Positions 26,766-35,773 of a DNA stretch of 64,000 bases are shown one piece after another (positions within the stretch are counted from its first letter, which is position 1; each line of letters begins with the position of its first letter). The notes below the pieces were generated by a model. The model was not told the DNA's origin, made no database searches, and saw nothing but the letters and a program-made list of their open reading frames with translations. A program made the position numbers and the translations under genes. The stretch is from Bacillus_BA songklensis (GTDB taxonomy: Bacteria > Bacillota > Bacilli > Bacillales > Bacillaceae_H). The stretch spans positions 124,001 to 188,000 of the forward strand of contig NZ_JBHRZT010000072.1 of assembly GCF_042649685.1 (NCBI RefSeq), given 5' to 3'.

Positions 26766-26783
26766 TTTTTCAGCTCTCCTTTG

Positions 26784-26804
26784 ATGAATGAATTGTTCAT
26801 TCAT
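26784..26804. promoter_or_regulatory. TetR-type operator palindrome
   Basis: ATGAATGAA-TTG-TTCATTCAT is a perfect inverted repeat with 9-base arms and a 3-base centre. It is located 19 bases before the SDR start. The TGAATGAA/TTCATTCA form is typical of AcrR/FadR-like TetR operators. Autoregulation by the linked TetR protein is the natural reading. Confidence 0.8.
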
Positions 26805-27018
26805 TTTAAAATCAATATATGCACGATTTCAGAAATTGTAACCATAAAGTATGAAGTTGACCCTCCATACAGAACTGGCAACAGGCAGAAGCTATTAGAG
26901 TGGAAGAAAGCAAGATCCTTCCTCTTTTTCAAACAGTTTTATTTAAGCTGGCAAGGGGTAATGGACAAGTACTCAAATTCATGCGTTTATCCACGATTTT
27001 GTTATGGAGGTGTCAGTT

Positions 27019-28707
27019 ATGACGAAAGGAAAAATATTTACTCGTTCAAACAGGAGTTTATATGATAGAGAAACAGCCGTAGGAAAAACCGGGATGGTTG
27101 TAAGTGCGCATCCCGTAGCTACGGAGGCGGGAGAAAAAATCTTGAGGGAAGGCGGAAATGCGATCGATGCGGCGATAGCCGTACAATTTGGATTGAATGT
27201 TGGAGAACCGATGATGACGGGCATTGGCGGAAGCGGTTTTTTTATGGTCTATCATAATGAAAGTAAAACAGTGAAGATTTTTGATGGACATTCCCAGGCC
27301 CCTGAAGCTGCCTATCCCGAAATGTTCCTTGATGCTAAAGGGGAAATCATTCCATTCCGCAAAAGATCAACCCATGGTACCGCCGTTGGCATTCCGGGCA
27401 TATTGAAAGCGATGGATGCTGCTTTAAAAGAGTATGGAACGAAGCCTCTTGCTGATTTGATTGAGCCAGCTGCAAGAGCGGCAGAAAAGGGAGTAGAGAT
27501 CAATTGGGTATTTGGGGATATTTTAAAGACATTTGAATACAGGCTTGGTGACCATGCAAGAGAGTTATTTTTGCCAAATGGTAAACCGGTAACGGAAGGG
27601 GGTTTCGTCCGCCAAAAAGATCTGGCGAGGACATTTCGTATCCTGCAGGAGCAGGGTGTCGAAGCTTTCTATGAGGGGGAAATTGCAGAGGCCATCATTT
27701 CTACCATAAAAGAACATGGTGGATTTATGGAATTAGACGATTTGAAAAATTATCAGATTACGATTGATGAGCCGGTGTGGGGAAGCTATAGAGGCCATAA
27801 AATTGCCTCATCCAACATGCCGAGTGCCGGCGGAACGACTGTAATGCAAATCCTGAAAATATTAGAAGGGTTTGACTTATCCCAATACACACCAAAATCC
27901 TGGGGAAAGTATTATCTGTTTGTTGAAGCCATGCGTCTCGCTTTTTCCGATAAAATCGCTTTTGCAGGCGATCCTCGTTTCGATGAAATCCCCACAAAAG
28001 GATTACTAAATGAAGAGTATTTGAAAAACAGGAGGGGGCTTATCAACTGGGAGAACAGGAATGGCGCCATAGACTTTGGAAACCCGTGGATATATGATAC
28101 AGCAAGAGAAAAGAAGGTTGTGCGCCAGCCATATGAACCAGAGAGGGAACTTAGTGAAACAACTCATTTTACTGTCATTGATCGCTGGGGCAATATTGTT
28201 GCATGTACGTCAACGGTTGAGCATCCTTTCGGGACGGGAATTATGGTAAAAGATCACGGTTTCCTGCTAAATAATGAACTGACTGATTTTGATGTGATTC
28301 CGGGTGGACTAAATGAAGTACAGCCGAACAAGCGGCCGGTCAGCTGCAAAAGTCCAACCATTATCTTTAAGGACGATGAACCTGTTCTTACGCTTGGTTC
28401 TCCGGGAGGACCCACGATCGTTGGATCAGTGTTCCAAACAATCGTGAATGTGATTGATTTTGGCATGGATATAAAGGAAGCGATTGAAGAGCCCCGGATA
28501 TTTTGCAGTACCAGCCCGCTCATTGGCTGGGAAGCAGGGATGGATATGAACAGCAAAGGAACGTTGGAGGCAATGGGCTTTGAGTTCGGGGATCAACCTT
28601 TCCCTATAGGTAACGTGCAAGCGATCCAAATTGATAGAGAAAAAAAATGCCTATTCGGAGCAGCCGACTCCAGCCGGGAAGGAAAAGCTTCCGGATTGAA
28701 TGAGTAA
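27019..28707 (+). CDS. Gamma-glutamyltransferase family protein (YwrD-like)
   Basis: 562 residues from ATG 27019, with GGAGGTG upstream; the ATG at 27004 lies inside the ribosome binding site region. The N-terminal nucleophile Thr is T381 in SETTHFTVID, the site where relatives self-cleave into large and small subunits. GGSGFFM, the SAGGTT segment and SPGGPT are other conserved GGT motifs. It has no evident signal peptide, as in YwrD and unlike secreted Ggt. It would act on gamma-glutamyl compounds in the cytoplasm. It stands alone and is followed by terminator-like sequence. Confidence 0.88.
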   Translation: MTKGKIFTRSNRSLYDRETAVGKTGMVVSAHPVATEAGEKILREGGNAIDAAIAVQFGLNVGEPMMTGIGGSGFFMVYHNESKTVKIFDGHSQAPEAAYPEMFLDAKGEIIPFRKRSTHGTAVGIPGILKAMDAALKEYGTKPLADLIEPAARAAEKGVEINWVFGDILKTFEYRLGDHARELFLPNGKPVTEGGFVRQKDLARTFRILQEQGVEAFYEGEIAEAIISTIKEHGGFMELDDLKNYQITIDEPVWGSYRGHKIASSNMPSAGGTTVMQILKILEGFDLSQYTPKSWGKYYLFVEAMRLAFSDKIAFAGDPRFDEIPTKGLLNEEYLKNRRGLINWENRNGAIDFGNPWIYDTAREKKVVRQPYEPERELSETTHFTVIDRWGNIVACTSTVEHPFGTGIMVKDHGFLLNNELTDFDVIPGGLNEVQPNKRPVSCKSPTIIFKDDEPVLTLGSPGGPTIVGSVFQTIVNVIDFGMDIKEAIEEPRIFCSTSPLIGWEAGMDMNSKGTLEAMGFEFGDQPFPIGNVQAIQIDREKKCLFGAADSSREGKASGLNE

Positions 28708-28997
28708 GGATATGCTTTTAGAAGCTTCTCATCTTTTTTTATCCATCAATATTACCACTTATATAATACGTGATGACTGGTTGTCTGTTAGTGAAATAGA
28801 GTATTGGAGGGTCAGTCAGTTATAGTTGACTGACCTTGCAATTATTCCTCTTTGAAGCAGACTATTTGAAGAATGTATGAAGATATTTTTAAAAAGGAAT
28901 GATTCCTTAAAATGGGGAGAAGGAAATTTGTTGATAAACATTTCCGTCTCCTTTTTTTATAGAATTTTCAGAAATTCAAGAACTAACAAGAGGTTAA
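28708..28997. other. Intergenic region with hairpins
   Basis: It holds a palindrome AAGGAATGATTCCTT (about 28894-28908) and the terminator at 28916. No gene is visible. Confidence 0.5.
28916..28958 (+). terminator. Rho-independent terminator
   Basis: GGAGAAGGAAAT (28916-28927) pairs with ATTTCCGTCTCC (28940-28951) with one mismatch, then seven T. Confidence 0.8.
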
Positions 28998-29264
28998 ATA
29001 AAAACCTCAGATGAAGAAGAAGAGAAACAGCTTCGAAAGGAAATTACTCAATTGAGTGATGAGGAGGGGATTCGCATTATGCAAATCACTACATCTTGGC
29101 ATAATAAAGGGAGAGAAGAAGGAAGAAAAGAAGGATTGTTTGAAGGCGAAAAAATGGCGATGATTTAAGTTGCCCGTGATATGCTGAAAAGAGGTTTTGA
29201 TCTTAAGACCATCTCCAATATTACGAAATTAACGCAAAAAGAAATCGAGCAGCTTCGGAATTAA
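28998..29264 (+). pseudogene. Rpn family (PD-(D/E)XK transposase-like nuclease) C-terminal remnant
   Basis: The frame reads KTSDEEEKQLRKEITQLSDE, then NKGREEGRKEGLFEGEK, the typical C-terminal tail of Rpn/YhgA-like proteins. An in-frame TAA then interrupts it (29165-29167, most simply from CAA), and it continues VARDMLKRGFDLKTISNITK to a final stop at 29262-29264. The nuclease domain itself is gone. These proteins promote RecA-independent recombination. Its downstream sequence matches that at 3.4 kb. Confidence 0.75.
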
Positions 29265-29291
29265 AGTACAAGGGTATTAGCTTATAACTAT

Positions 29292-29534
29292 TCAAAAGCA
29301 CTAACTATATAAATCCATTTTTATTTTTCGACATCAGCTTTTGCTTTTTAAGCTACTTACCGTTTTTCTGTCTTTACATCTTGAATAGGCTGAAAAGGTT
29401 TTCGTATAAGCATTTGCCAAGAGACCGTAAGGTTGTTTGGCAAATGCTTATGCGTTGAAAATCTGACATGGCTGCTTTTTGCCATGTCGGATTTTCAATG
29501 TGGATTTATATATATACGAGTTGGTGCTTTTTTC
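29292..29534 (+). terminator. Rpn-gene terminator split by an insertion
   Basis: Left arm AAAAGCACTAACT (29295-29306 region) and right arm AGTTGGTGCTTTT (29519-29531) match the intact terminator at 3401-3433. The arms are now about 210 bases apart because a MITE-like element sits in the loop. Confidence 0.75.
29306..29512. mobile_element. MITE-like element with 12-bp terminal inverted repeats
   Basis: About 207 bases bounded by TATATAAATCCA (29306-29317) and TGGATTTATATA (29501-29512), exact inverted complements. Target duplication is probably the TATA-rich loop sequence. The interior has no gene. It contains two strong hairpins: AAGCATTTGCCAA/TTGGCAAATGCTT (about 29409-29451) and CTGACATGGC/GCCATGTCGG (29463-29490). 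Comparison with the uninterrupted copy at 3.4 kb shows exactly where it inserted. A related, partly lost copy is at about 60540-60667. Confidence 0.75.
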
Positions 29535-29725
29535 TTGTATTGTTGGAAGAACAGTTAAATCACTTGAAATCTATACATATCTCTGAATGATTGCTGATTG
29601 TTGAGGCAATGATGATAGTGAGAAAAGCAGAATATCAGAAGAAGTTAGTTGAGTGATTATTTGAGATAATGAGGGATAAGAAATAGACTGGAAGTACCGT
29701 AGTAAACCAGAAGGAGAGCAGGAAA

Positions 29726-30652
29726 ATGAAACAAGAGTTATCAATACAAGAGCTGTGTAAAGGTTTAGAGAAAGAAGAACTTATACAATTAGTCACACAT
29801 TTATCTGACCAATATGCAGATATAGATATGGCGATTATGGAGTGGTATGCGCTGCGTAAAGGGTTGAATAAAACATCCCCTTTGCCTAACAAGCTCCTTT
29901 GGGAATATTGGGAGAGAGCAGAAGAGATTATTAGCAATTTTAACGATTACGGCGGGGGACCGGAGCATCTGGAATATGAGGCGGATGAATATTTAGAGAA
30001 AATAAGAGAGCTTTTGCTGCAATCCCCGCTGTCTCCCGAAGAAAAAAGGTCAATGATGAACCGGGCCTTTAAGCAATATGCAATCGGCAATTCGGGATTT
30101 GATGATGCTTTAATCGATTTTATATATGACATGTGTGACTCGGATTCAGACTGGAAGCATGTTATAAAGCTGCTCCAGAAAGAACCAAGCTTTTGGAATG
30201 AAAAGCTCATTATGGGAATTTACAAAAATAAGTTGCACAATGATGAGGCTTATTTGGAGCGTCGGCTTCAGTCTTTGGAATATGGCATGGACTACTGGGA
30301 TTTAGTGGAACATTACGTATCAAAGCGCAATATGAGTGAAGCGATGGCTGTTGCTCAATAAAGGCAATTATACGGCTATATGGAGCCAAATTGGGATAGC
30401 TTTGCGGATAAGCTTGCGAAAAGGTATCCAAGACAAATTATTGAATACTATTGGAATAAAGGCTGCTCTTTCATAGCGGGCGGTTCCTGTAAATCGTATA
30501 AAGAAACAGCCAAATGCTTACAAAAAGCAAGAAACATTTATCAAAATTTCTTAAAAGAAAACGATGTGTGGCAAAGTCGTTTAGCAGCAATAAAAATGCA
30601 ATATAAAAATAAACGAGCATTTTTGAATGAGATAAGGGTTGTTGAAAATTAA
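29726..30652 (+). pseudogene. SWIM/TPR-associated helical protein interrupted by an in-frame stop
   Basis: ATG 29726 (AGGAGAGCAGGAAA upstream) opens 211 codons ending at TAA 30359-30361. The same frame continues for 97 codons to 30652 without further interruption. The combined product of about 308 residues ends with CKSYKETAKCLQKARNIYQN and a RAFLNEI-type tail, like the helical C-terminal region found in SWIM zinc-finger-associated proteins of Bacillus. The simplest explanation is one nonsense mutation. The two halves could also be expressed separately. The function is unknown. Confidence 0.6.
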
Positions 30653-30659
30653 TATTGAG

Positions 30660-30700
30660 TGCCTGTCATTTCCCAATTCGAGTGATGACAGGCATTTTTA
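30660..30700 (+). terminator. Rho-independent terminator of the GTGCCTGTCA hairpin family
   Basis: TGCCTGTCAT (30660-30669) pairs with ATGACAGGCA (30685-30694), followed by TTTTTA. Similar hairpins recur at 39.7, 40.95 and 48.3 kb. Confidence 0.85.
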
Positions 30701-30858
30701 GCAAGAAGGTTGTTTTGGAACCTGAAAAGAAGCGTTTGTGGAAAGAAGAGAAGTTAGCTTTATCAAGACGACTTGCCGGAAGTGCTAAGCTTTTTAGTCC
30801 AGAAAGTGTTGAAGAGGCAATCCGAATCGCAAATCGTGAGTATGATCAGGAGGAAGAA

Positions 30859-30989
30859 GCATACTCAAAAAGATGCTTAGCCAAATTTGAAAAATACATT
30901 TCATACAGAATGGTACAAGGGAGCGGTCCTAAAGGGGACCGCCCTTTTTCTGAATTGGCCATTATGTTAAATCCTATTAACTCAAGGGG
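30859..30989 (+). repeat. About 131-bp repeat, copy 1 (copy 2 at 60113-60249)
   Basis: From GCATACTCAAAAAGATGC to ATGTTAAATCCTATTAA the sequence matches 60113-60249, including the terminator GGGAGCGGTCC/GGACCGCCC with T tail at 30919-30949. At 60 kb the same bases form the 3' end of a 49-codon gene; here that frame has a TAG. Confidence 0.85.
30919..30949 (+). terminator. Rho-independent terminator within the repeat
   Basis: GGGAGCGGTCC (30919-30929) pairs with GGACCGCCC (30936-30944), followed by TTTTT. Confidence 0.85.
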
Positions 30990-30993
30990 TTAG

Positions 30994-31570
30994 GAAATGA
31001 ACATGGACATGGACATGGCAATTTGATACATCATATTTCTTCTTGCCCCGGTAAGGTTCCTGCTTCCCGATGTCCATCTGATAAACTGCCCTGCAACATT
31101 TGTGCCTGTAGATTGTCCTTAATATTACAGTCGATAATGTTGAAGGGGTAATACTATTAACCGACCTGATGTTGAATGTTGAACGGGCAACATAGGATCA
31201 AGTTCGAAAGACAGCATTATCCTCACTTTTTTGTATCCAACTGATTGACTCAAATCCAATCATTCCACATTATCTGGAATGTTGAAGCGCACGGTTAAGA
31301 ATATAGGAGTAATGGCGGTGGAGATTCGCTTTCATATTTTGAGCCTTAACGTCTCTGATTTCAGTACACACCTAAAAAATGGTTAAAGGGTGCCATCTTT
31401 GTGTGGAAAGGGTATAATAAATTGGCAGAAGTAGACATTAAAAAGGGACTGCCTTGTGTCGGTGCGGAAAGTAGATAACTAAAAAAATCATAGAATCCCT
31501 GTGATTTTTGTTTGATGCAAAAGAAAAAACTAGGATACAGAAAGACAAAAGGAGAAAAGGAGGAGATATG
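30994..31570. other. Gene-free stretch upstream of selO
   Basis: About 575 bases with no supported gene. A short hairpin AAAAATCA/TGATTTTT lies at about 31484-31509, just before the SelO leader. Promoter elements for SelO could not be chosen reliably. Confidence 0.4.
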
Positions 31571-33040
31571 ATGACAAAAGAAATAAAGGAACCTGGATGG
31601 AACTTTGACAACAGCTATGCCCGTCTGCCGAAGGTATTTTTTACCGCTCAAAACCCACACCCTGTACGCTCACCGGAGCTGATCATTCTCAATGATCCGC
31701 TGGCAGCATCCCTGGGGTTGAACGTCGAGGCACTCCGAAGCGAAGAAGGCGCAGCGGTGTTTGCGGGCAACCGGATTCCTGAAGGGGCAGAGCCTCTTGC
31801 CCAAGCCTACGCGGGGCATCAATTCGGGCATTTTACGATGTTAGGAGACGGCCGGGCTGTGCTGCTTGGCGAACAGATCACCCCTTCAGGTGAACGGTTT
31901 GATATTCAACTTAAGGGTCCAGGCAGAACGCCATACTCCCGCGGAGGCGATGGCCGGGCGGCACTTGGACCGATGCTGCGCGAATACATCATCAGCGAAG
32001 GCATGCATGGGCTTGGCATTCCTACCACCCGCAGTCTGGCAGTGGTGACAACCGGTGAGTCAGTCATCCGCGAAACCGTTCTGCCTGGTGCCATTTTGAC
32101 CCGCGTGGCTGCAAGTCATCTGCGCGTCGGCACCTTTCAATACGCTGCAAACTGGGGCACAATTGAGGATCTCCGGACTCTGGCTGACTATGCCCTAAAG
32201 CGCCATTTTCCAGACGTTGAAGGGGATGAGAACCGATATCTTTCGCTCCTTAAGGAAGTGATTAAGCGCCAGGCCGCGCTCATTGCCAAATGGCAGCTGG
32301 TTGGCTTTATCCACGGGGTGATGAACACCGATAACATGACCATTAGCGGAGAAACGATTGATTATGGTCCTTGTGCCTTCATGGATACCTATGACCCGGC
32401 AACGGTATTCAGTTCCATTGACACTCAAGGCCGCTATGCCTATGGCAATCAGCCGATTATTGGCGGGTGGAATCTTGCGCGATTTGCTGAAGCTCTATTG
32501 CCGCTGCTGCATGAAGATCAAGATAAGGCCATCGAAATTGCCGAGGATGCGATTTCTGATTTTACTACGTTATTTCAGTCTAATTATCTCGCGGGAATGA
32601 GAGCAAAACTGGGAATATTTAATGAAGAGACACAGGATGTATCTCTTATTAAAGATCTCCATGATATGATGCAGAAGTATCGTGCCGACTATACCAATAC
32701 CTTCCGCGCATTAACTTTTGATAAACCGGAGGATACGGTTCTGTTTGGGACTCCGGAATTTACGAAGTGGAATGAGGAGTGGCAGGCAAGACTAAGCAGG
32801 CAGGAGCAATCAAAAGACTCCTCAAGTGAGTTGATGCGAAACAGCAATCCTGCGGTCATCCCTCGGAACCATCGGGTAGAAGAAGCACTGGAAGCCGCGG
32901 TGGAACAGGGAGACTACAGCGTGATGGAGCGTCTTCTTAGTGTTCTTTCAAATCCTTACGCGCACTCTCCGGAGCAGGAGGAGTACACTGCATTGCCTGA
33001 GCCGTCAAGCTGTCCTTACCGCACTTATTGCGGTACATGA
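31571..33040 (+). CDS. selO: SelO (YdiU) protein adenylyltransferase
   Basis: 489 residues from ATG 31571, five bases after AGGAGGAG (ATG 31568 is too close). The pseudokinase-fold motifs of SelO are present: YAGHQFGHF, LGDGRAVLLGE, DIQLKGPGRTPYSRGGDGRA, LRVGTFQYAA, and GVMNTDNMTISGETIDYGPC with the metal-binding Asn/Asp. SelO transfers AMP from ATP to Ser/Thr/Tyr of target proteins and links to oxidative stress. The C-terminus CPYRTYCGT is the Cys-type ending of bacterial homologues. It is monocistronic, with a terminator 80 bases downstream. Confidence 0.95.
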   Translation: MTKEIKEPGWNFDNSYARLPKVFFTAQNPHPVRSPELIILNDPLAASLGLNVEALRSEEGAAVFAGNRIPEGAEPLAQAYAGHQFGHFTMLGDGRAVLLGEQITPSGERFDIQLKGPGRTPYSRGGDGRAALGPMLREYIISEGMHGLGIPTTRSLAVVTTGESVIRETVLPGAILTRVAASHLRVGTFQYAANWGTIEDLRTLADYALKRHFPDVEGDENRYLSLLKEVIKRQAALIAKWQLVGFIHGVMNTDNMTISGETIDYGPCAFMDTYDPATVFSSIDTQGRYAYGNQPIIGGWNLARFAEALLPLLHEDQDKAIEIAEDAISDFTTLFQSNYLAGMRAKLGIFNEETQDVSLIKDLHDMMQKYRADYTNTFRALTFDKPEDTVLFGTPEFTKWNEEWQARLSRQEQSKDSSSELMRNSNPAVIPRNHRVEEALEAAVEQGDYSVMERLLSVLSNPYAHSPEQEEYTALPEPSSCPYRTYCGT

Positions 33041-33120
33041 TATAGAAGTATGAGGGATGGTTCTTTCTGCTTTTCTCAAACAACTTGCCGTCTTGTCATG
33101 GTTTACTATTCGTACAAGAT

Positions 33121-33155
33121 AATGCTACCCCTTTATTTGAGGTAGCATTATTTTA
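33121..33155 (+). terminator. Rho-independent terminator after selO
   Basis: AATGCTACC (33121-33129) pairs with GGTAGCATT (33141-33149), then ATTTTAG. Confidence 0.8.
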
Positions 33156-33176
33156 GTTTATGATTTCTTTCTATAA

Positions 33177-33413
33177 GTTACAGGAATAAAGCGACCTCTC
33201 TTTGAACCATTTCTTGCCAAGATTGAGGAACAACAGATCACATTCACGGCAGCCAAGGCCAAAAGTGAAATCAAGGATTTAAACACAGTGGATGCACTAG
33301 CTTCCAGGTTATCGATGGTCTCGCAATTGAAAGCAAAGGAAGCGGCAGCGATTGAGGAGGAAGTTAGAAACCGTGAAGCCGCGATCCCAAAAGTTTTTAT
33401 TACCTTTTCATAA
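33177..33413 (+). pseudogene. Unidentified coding remnant
   Basis: A frame of 78 codons without a start (stop at 33174) reads RPLFEPFLAKIEEQQITFTA, then ASRLSMVSQLKAKEAAAIEEE. Codon pattern and helical content look protein-like, but I do not recognise the family. It is probably the 3' end of a lost gene. 33414-33639 holds nothing I can name. Confidence 0.35.
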
Positions 33414-33639
33414 TCGGAAACAACTCAGGACATTGAGGCGGGGGATCTGTCGGTGGACATTCGATAAGTTCGGGCGACAAGTCTTCACGCACTTCACAAA
33501 ATTCAGCATCTAATTCTAATTTAACAATTGCAGTGGTCTGCACATCAATACAGAGAACAATGGAAGCATCATGAACCAGACATTATTCTTCTCACAGTAA
33601 GATAGCAGCGAGAAGAAAAGTAAACGAAATATATTTTTT

Positions 33640-34497
33640 TCAATACTTTTCTTCTAGTAGAAACTTGATAAAACTGTTCAGACCTTTGGGCTGTTGATTC
33701 TTATTTTTTATGACAAAGTCTATTTGGACAGGCTCTGGAAGTTCTGATATCTTGTATTCATTTTGATACTTCTGAAGTTTTGCAACATCAGAAGGTACTA
33801 AACTGACACCAAGTCCATCACTAACAGATTGTAAAATAGCCTCAAGTGAATCAAACTCAATGATACGTAAATGGTTGCAAGAATTCTTTTTTGATAAATG
33901 AATAAGCGTTTTTCTATAAATGCAATTAGGATTGCTATTTACAAGTAACGTTTGTTCATACTCCATCTTATCCGGATGATTCTTTGGTGAAATAAGGCTT
34001 ACTTTTTCTGGAATTGTGTAAACTGTTTTTAATTCGCTATAATCAAATGGTTCGGTGACAAAGGCGCCATCAATTTCTCCATAAACAACCTGTTCCAGCA
34101 GCATACTAGTTGTATCTGTTCTCACTTTCACATTAATTTGATGATGAACACTAAGGAAAGATGACAATATTCTAGGGACCTTTAGGGCAGAGATCGTTTG
34201 TGTGGCACCAATTACTAGACGTTCCTGCCATTTATCGGGATTGATTTTTATTTTTGCTTCATCCATTAACTGGAGAATCCGGTTAGCATAATCGAGTAAA
34301 ATTTCCCCATCGCGAGTCAACGTTACTCCTCTATTATTTCGCTTAAATAATCTAACTCCTAATTCTTCCTCTAAATTTTTAATTCTTTGACTGATATTTG
34401 GTTGTACATATCCTAGTTTCTCAGCAGTTTTAGAGATAGAACGCAATACAGCAACATGTTTAAAGATGAATAAATCATGAGACTCCATAAGGTTCAA
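33640..34497 (-). CDS. LysR family transcriptional regulator
   Basis: 285 residues. The N-terminal winged HTH reads VLRSISKTAEKLGYVQPNIS then RIKNLEEELGVRLFKRNNRG, diagnostic of LysR proteins. A periplasmic-binding-like effector domain follows from about residue 90. It is divergent from the SDR gene, with a perfect palindrome between them, so it most likely controls that gene and itself. The co-inducer is unknown. Confidence 0.92.
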   Translation of the reverse strand: MNLMESHDLFIFKHVAVLRSISKTAEKLGYVQPNISQRIKNLEEELGVRLFKRNNRGVTLTRDGEILLDYANRILQLMDEAKIKINPDKWQERLVIGATQTISALKVPRILSSFLSVHHQINVKVRTDTTSMLLEQVVYGEIDGAFVTEPFDYSELKTVYTIPEKVSLISPKNHPDKMEYEQTLLVNSNPNCIYRKTLIHLSKKNSCNHLRIIEFDSLEAILQSVSDGLGVSLVPSDVAKLQKYQNEYKISELPEPVQIDFVIKNKNQQPKGLNSFIKFLLEEKY

Positions 34498-34510
34498 TAG
34501 CCTCCTCTGA

Positions 34511-34527
34511 TATCATTTAAAATGATA
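34511..34527. promoter_or_regulatory. Putative LysR operator
   Basis: TATCATTT-A-AAATGATA is a perfect palindrome 14 bases upstream of the lysR start, in the divergent region. It fits the T-N11-A LysR box rule. Confidence 0.65.
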
Positions 34528-34612
34528 CCACGCTAATTTCTAACTATTATACAGCTCTAATCCCTCAAAATATAATCAAAATAGTAAATAAAGCAAGGAA
34601 GGGTGATTAAAA

Positions 34613-35353
34613 ATGGAACTAGCTAATAAGTCAATAATCATAACTGGTGCTGGAACAGGAGTAGGAAAAGCAACGGCATTAAAATTAGCAAGTGAAGGTG
34701 CAAAAGTCGTTATAAATTATAATAAATCCGCAAATGACGCAGAGGATGTTGTAAGACAAATTAAAGAACAAGGAGGTGCAGCATTTTCTTTTAAAGCCGA
34801 CGTTGCAAAGGAAGAAGAAGTAATAAAAATGGTATCTAAAACGATTGAATTATATGGAACAGTCGATGGATTAGTCAACAATGCCAGTATTACCGCCCAA
34901 ATCTCTATGGGCGATTTAAACTCAGTAACAGATAGAATATGGAACGAACTTTTTGATGTGAATGTAAAAGGTATGTTTCATTGTGTAAAGGCAGTCGTTC
35001 CTTACATGAAACAACAAGAATCAGGGGTTATTATAAACATGGGCAGCGTTGCAGGAGTGACAGGAATAGGTTCATCTATTCCATATGCTGCAACCAAGTC
35101 AGCCATACATGCAATGACAAGGTCATTGGCGATTGCTTTAGCACCGGAAATTAGAGTTAATGCAATTGCACCTGGGGCTGTGGATACAAGATGGTGGGCT
35201 GGTAATGAAGAGAAAATGTATAAGCTTGCCGGCAACATACCTCTTAAGAGGATATCAACACCTAATGATATTGCGGAATCCATTATTTTTCAAATGACTC
35301 AAAGTTCCATAACAGGACAAACATTTATAGTAGACAATGGACAGACTCTTTAA
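34613..35353 (+). CDS. SDR family oxidoreductase
   Basis: 246 residues, ATG 34613 after GGAAGGGTG. Classical SDR motifs: GAGTGVG cofactor loop, NNAS, a catalytic Ser in MGSVAG and YAATK, and the C-terminal TGQTFIVDNGQ of FabG-like enzymes. The sequence around VDTRWWAGN is variable and probably forms the substrate loop. The substrate is unknown. Divergence from the LysR gene suggests a regulated catabolic or detoxifying step. Confidence 0.9.
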   Translation: MELANKSIIITGAGTGVGKATALKLASEGAKVVINYNKSANDAEDVVRQIKEQGGAAFSFKADVAKEEEVIKMVSKTIELYGTVDGLVNNASITAQISMGDLNSVTDRIWNELFDVNVKGMFHCVKAVVPYMKQQESGVIINMGSVAGVTGIGSSIPYAATKSAIHAMTRSLAIALAPEIRVNAIAPGAVDTRWWAGNEEKMYKLAGNIPLKRISTPNDIAESIIFQMTQSSITGQTFIVDNGQTL

Positions 35354-35518
35354 AACGTAGTAACAGCCTTTTACTAATTTACCATTAAATGATTGGTGAA
35401 CCTTGCCATAAGTAAAGGAAAATTCTACTATATACTTCAGCCAAAGGAACTGAAATGGAATAACCTTTAAATGGAGGTTGAAGATTGCTGAAATATTTGA
35501 TAATATAAAATAAATGAA

Positions 35519-35592
35519 AAGGCTATGTGTAACTGGCGAAACGCGGATAACCGTGAGGGAGCACATAGTGTCGCAGCCGTTCGCCTGGGCAG
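35519..35592 (+). ncRNA. ZTP (pfl) riboswitch aptamer
   Basis: The conserved pfl elements appear in order: GTGTAACTGGCGAA, then ACCG, GGGAGCAC, and CCGTTCGCCTGGGCA. CTATGTG (35523-35529) pairs with CACATAG (35562-35568) for P1. GGCGAA and TTCGCC can form the pseudoknot. The aptamer binds ZMP/ZTP, the signal of folate shortage. It is followed at once by a terminator, so ligand binding would switch on transcription of serA 180 bases downstream. Confidence 0.85.
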
Positions 35593-35628
35593 AGGTAAGG
35601 GAAGTATATCCCTTACCTCTTTCTGTTT
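35591..35628 (+). terminator. Expression-platform terminator of the ZTP riboswitch
   Basis: AGAGGTAAGGG (35591-35601) pairs with CCCTTACCTCT (35610-35620), followed by TTCTGTTT. Its left arm overlaps the aptamer's final GGGCA, which is how ligand binding can prevent its formation. Confidence 0.85.
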
Positions 35629-35773
35629 ATTAGGAGGGATAGCCCATACTGCTTTTATTATTGTAGTAAAGACAGGTTTTTACAAAATTTGAATGATGGC
35701 AAGTTCCCTTGCTTAACATCTTTTAAATTTAGGAATTTGAAAATGATCATAACTAAAAAGAGGAGAGAACAAT

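Larger units (their letters stand above)
30703..30993 (+). pseudogene. Fragment joined to a repeated small-gene 3' end
   Basis: The frame open from the terminator to 30993 encodes LWKEEKLALSRRLAGSAKLF and ESVEEAIRIANREYDQEEEA, then a tail that is really the out-of-frame 3' part of a small gene duplicated at 60.1 kb. It has no start codon outside the terminator stem, so it is probably a 5'-truncated remnant fused to the repeat. I do not recognise the family. Confidence 0.4.

Noticed and set aside
30655..30993. 112-codon gene starting at 30655
   Set aside because: Its start lies in a terminator stem and its last third is the out-of-frame copy of another gene's end, so I list only the remnant.
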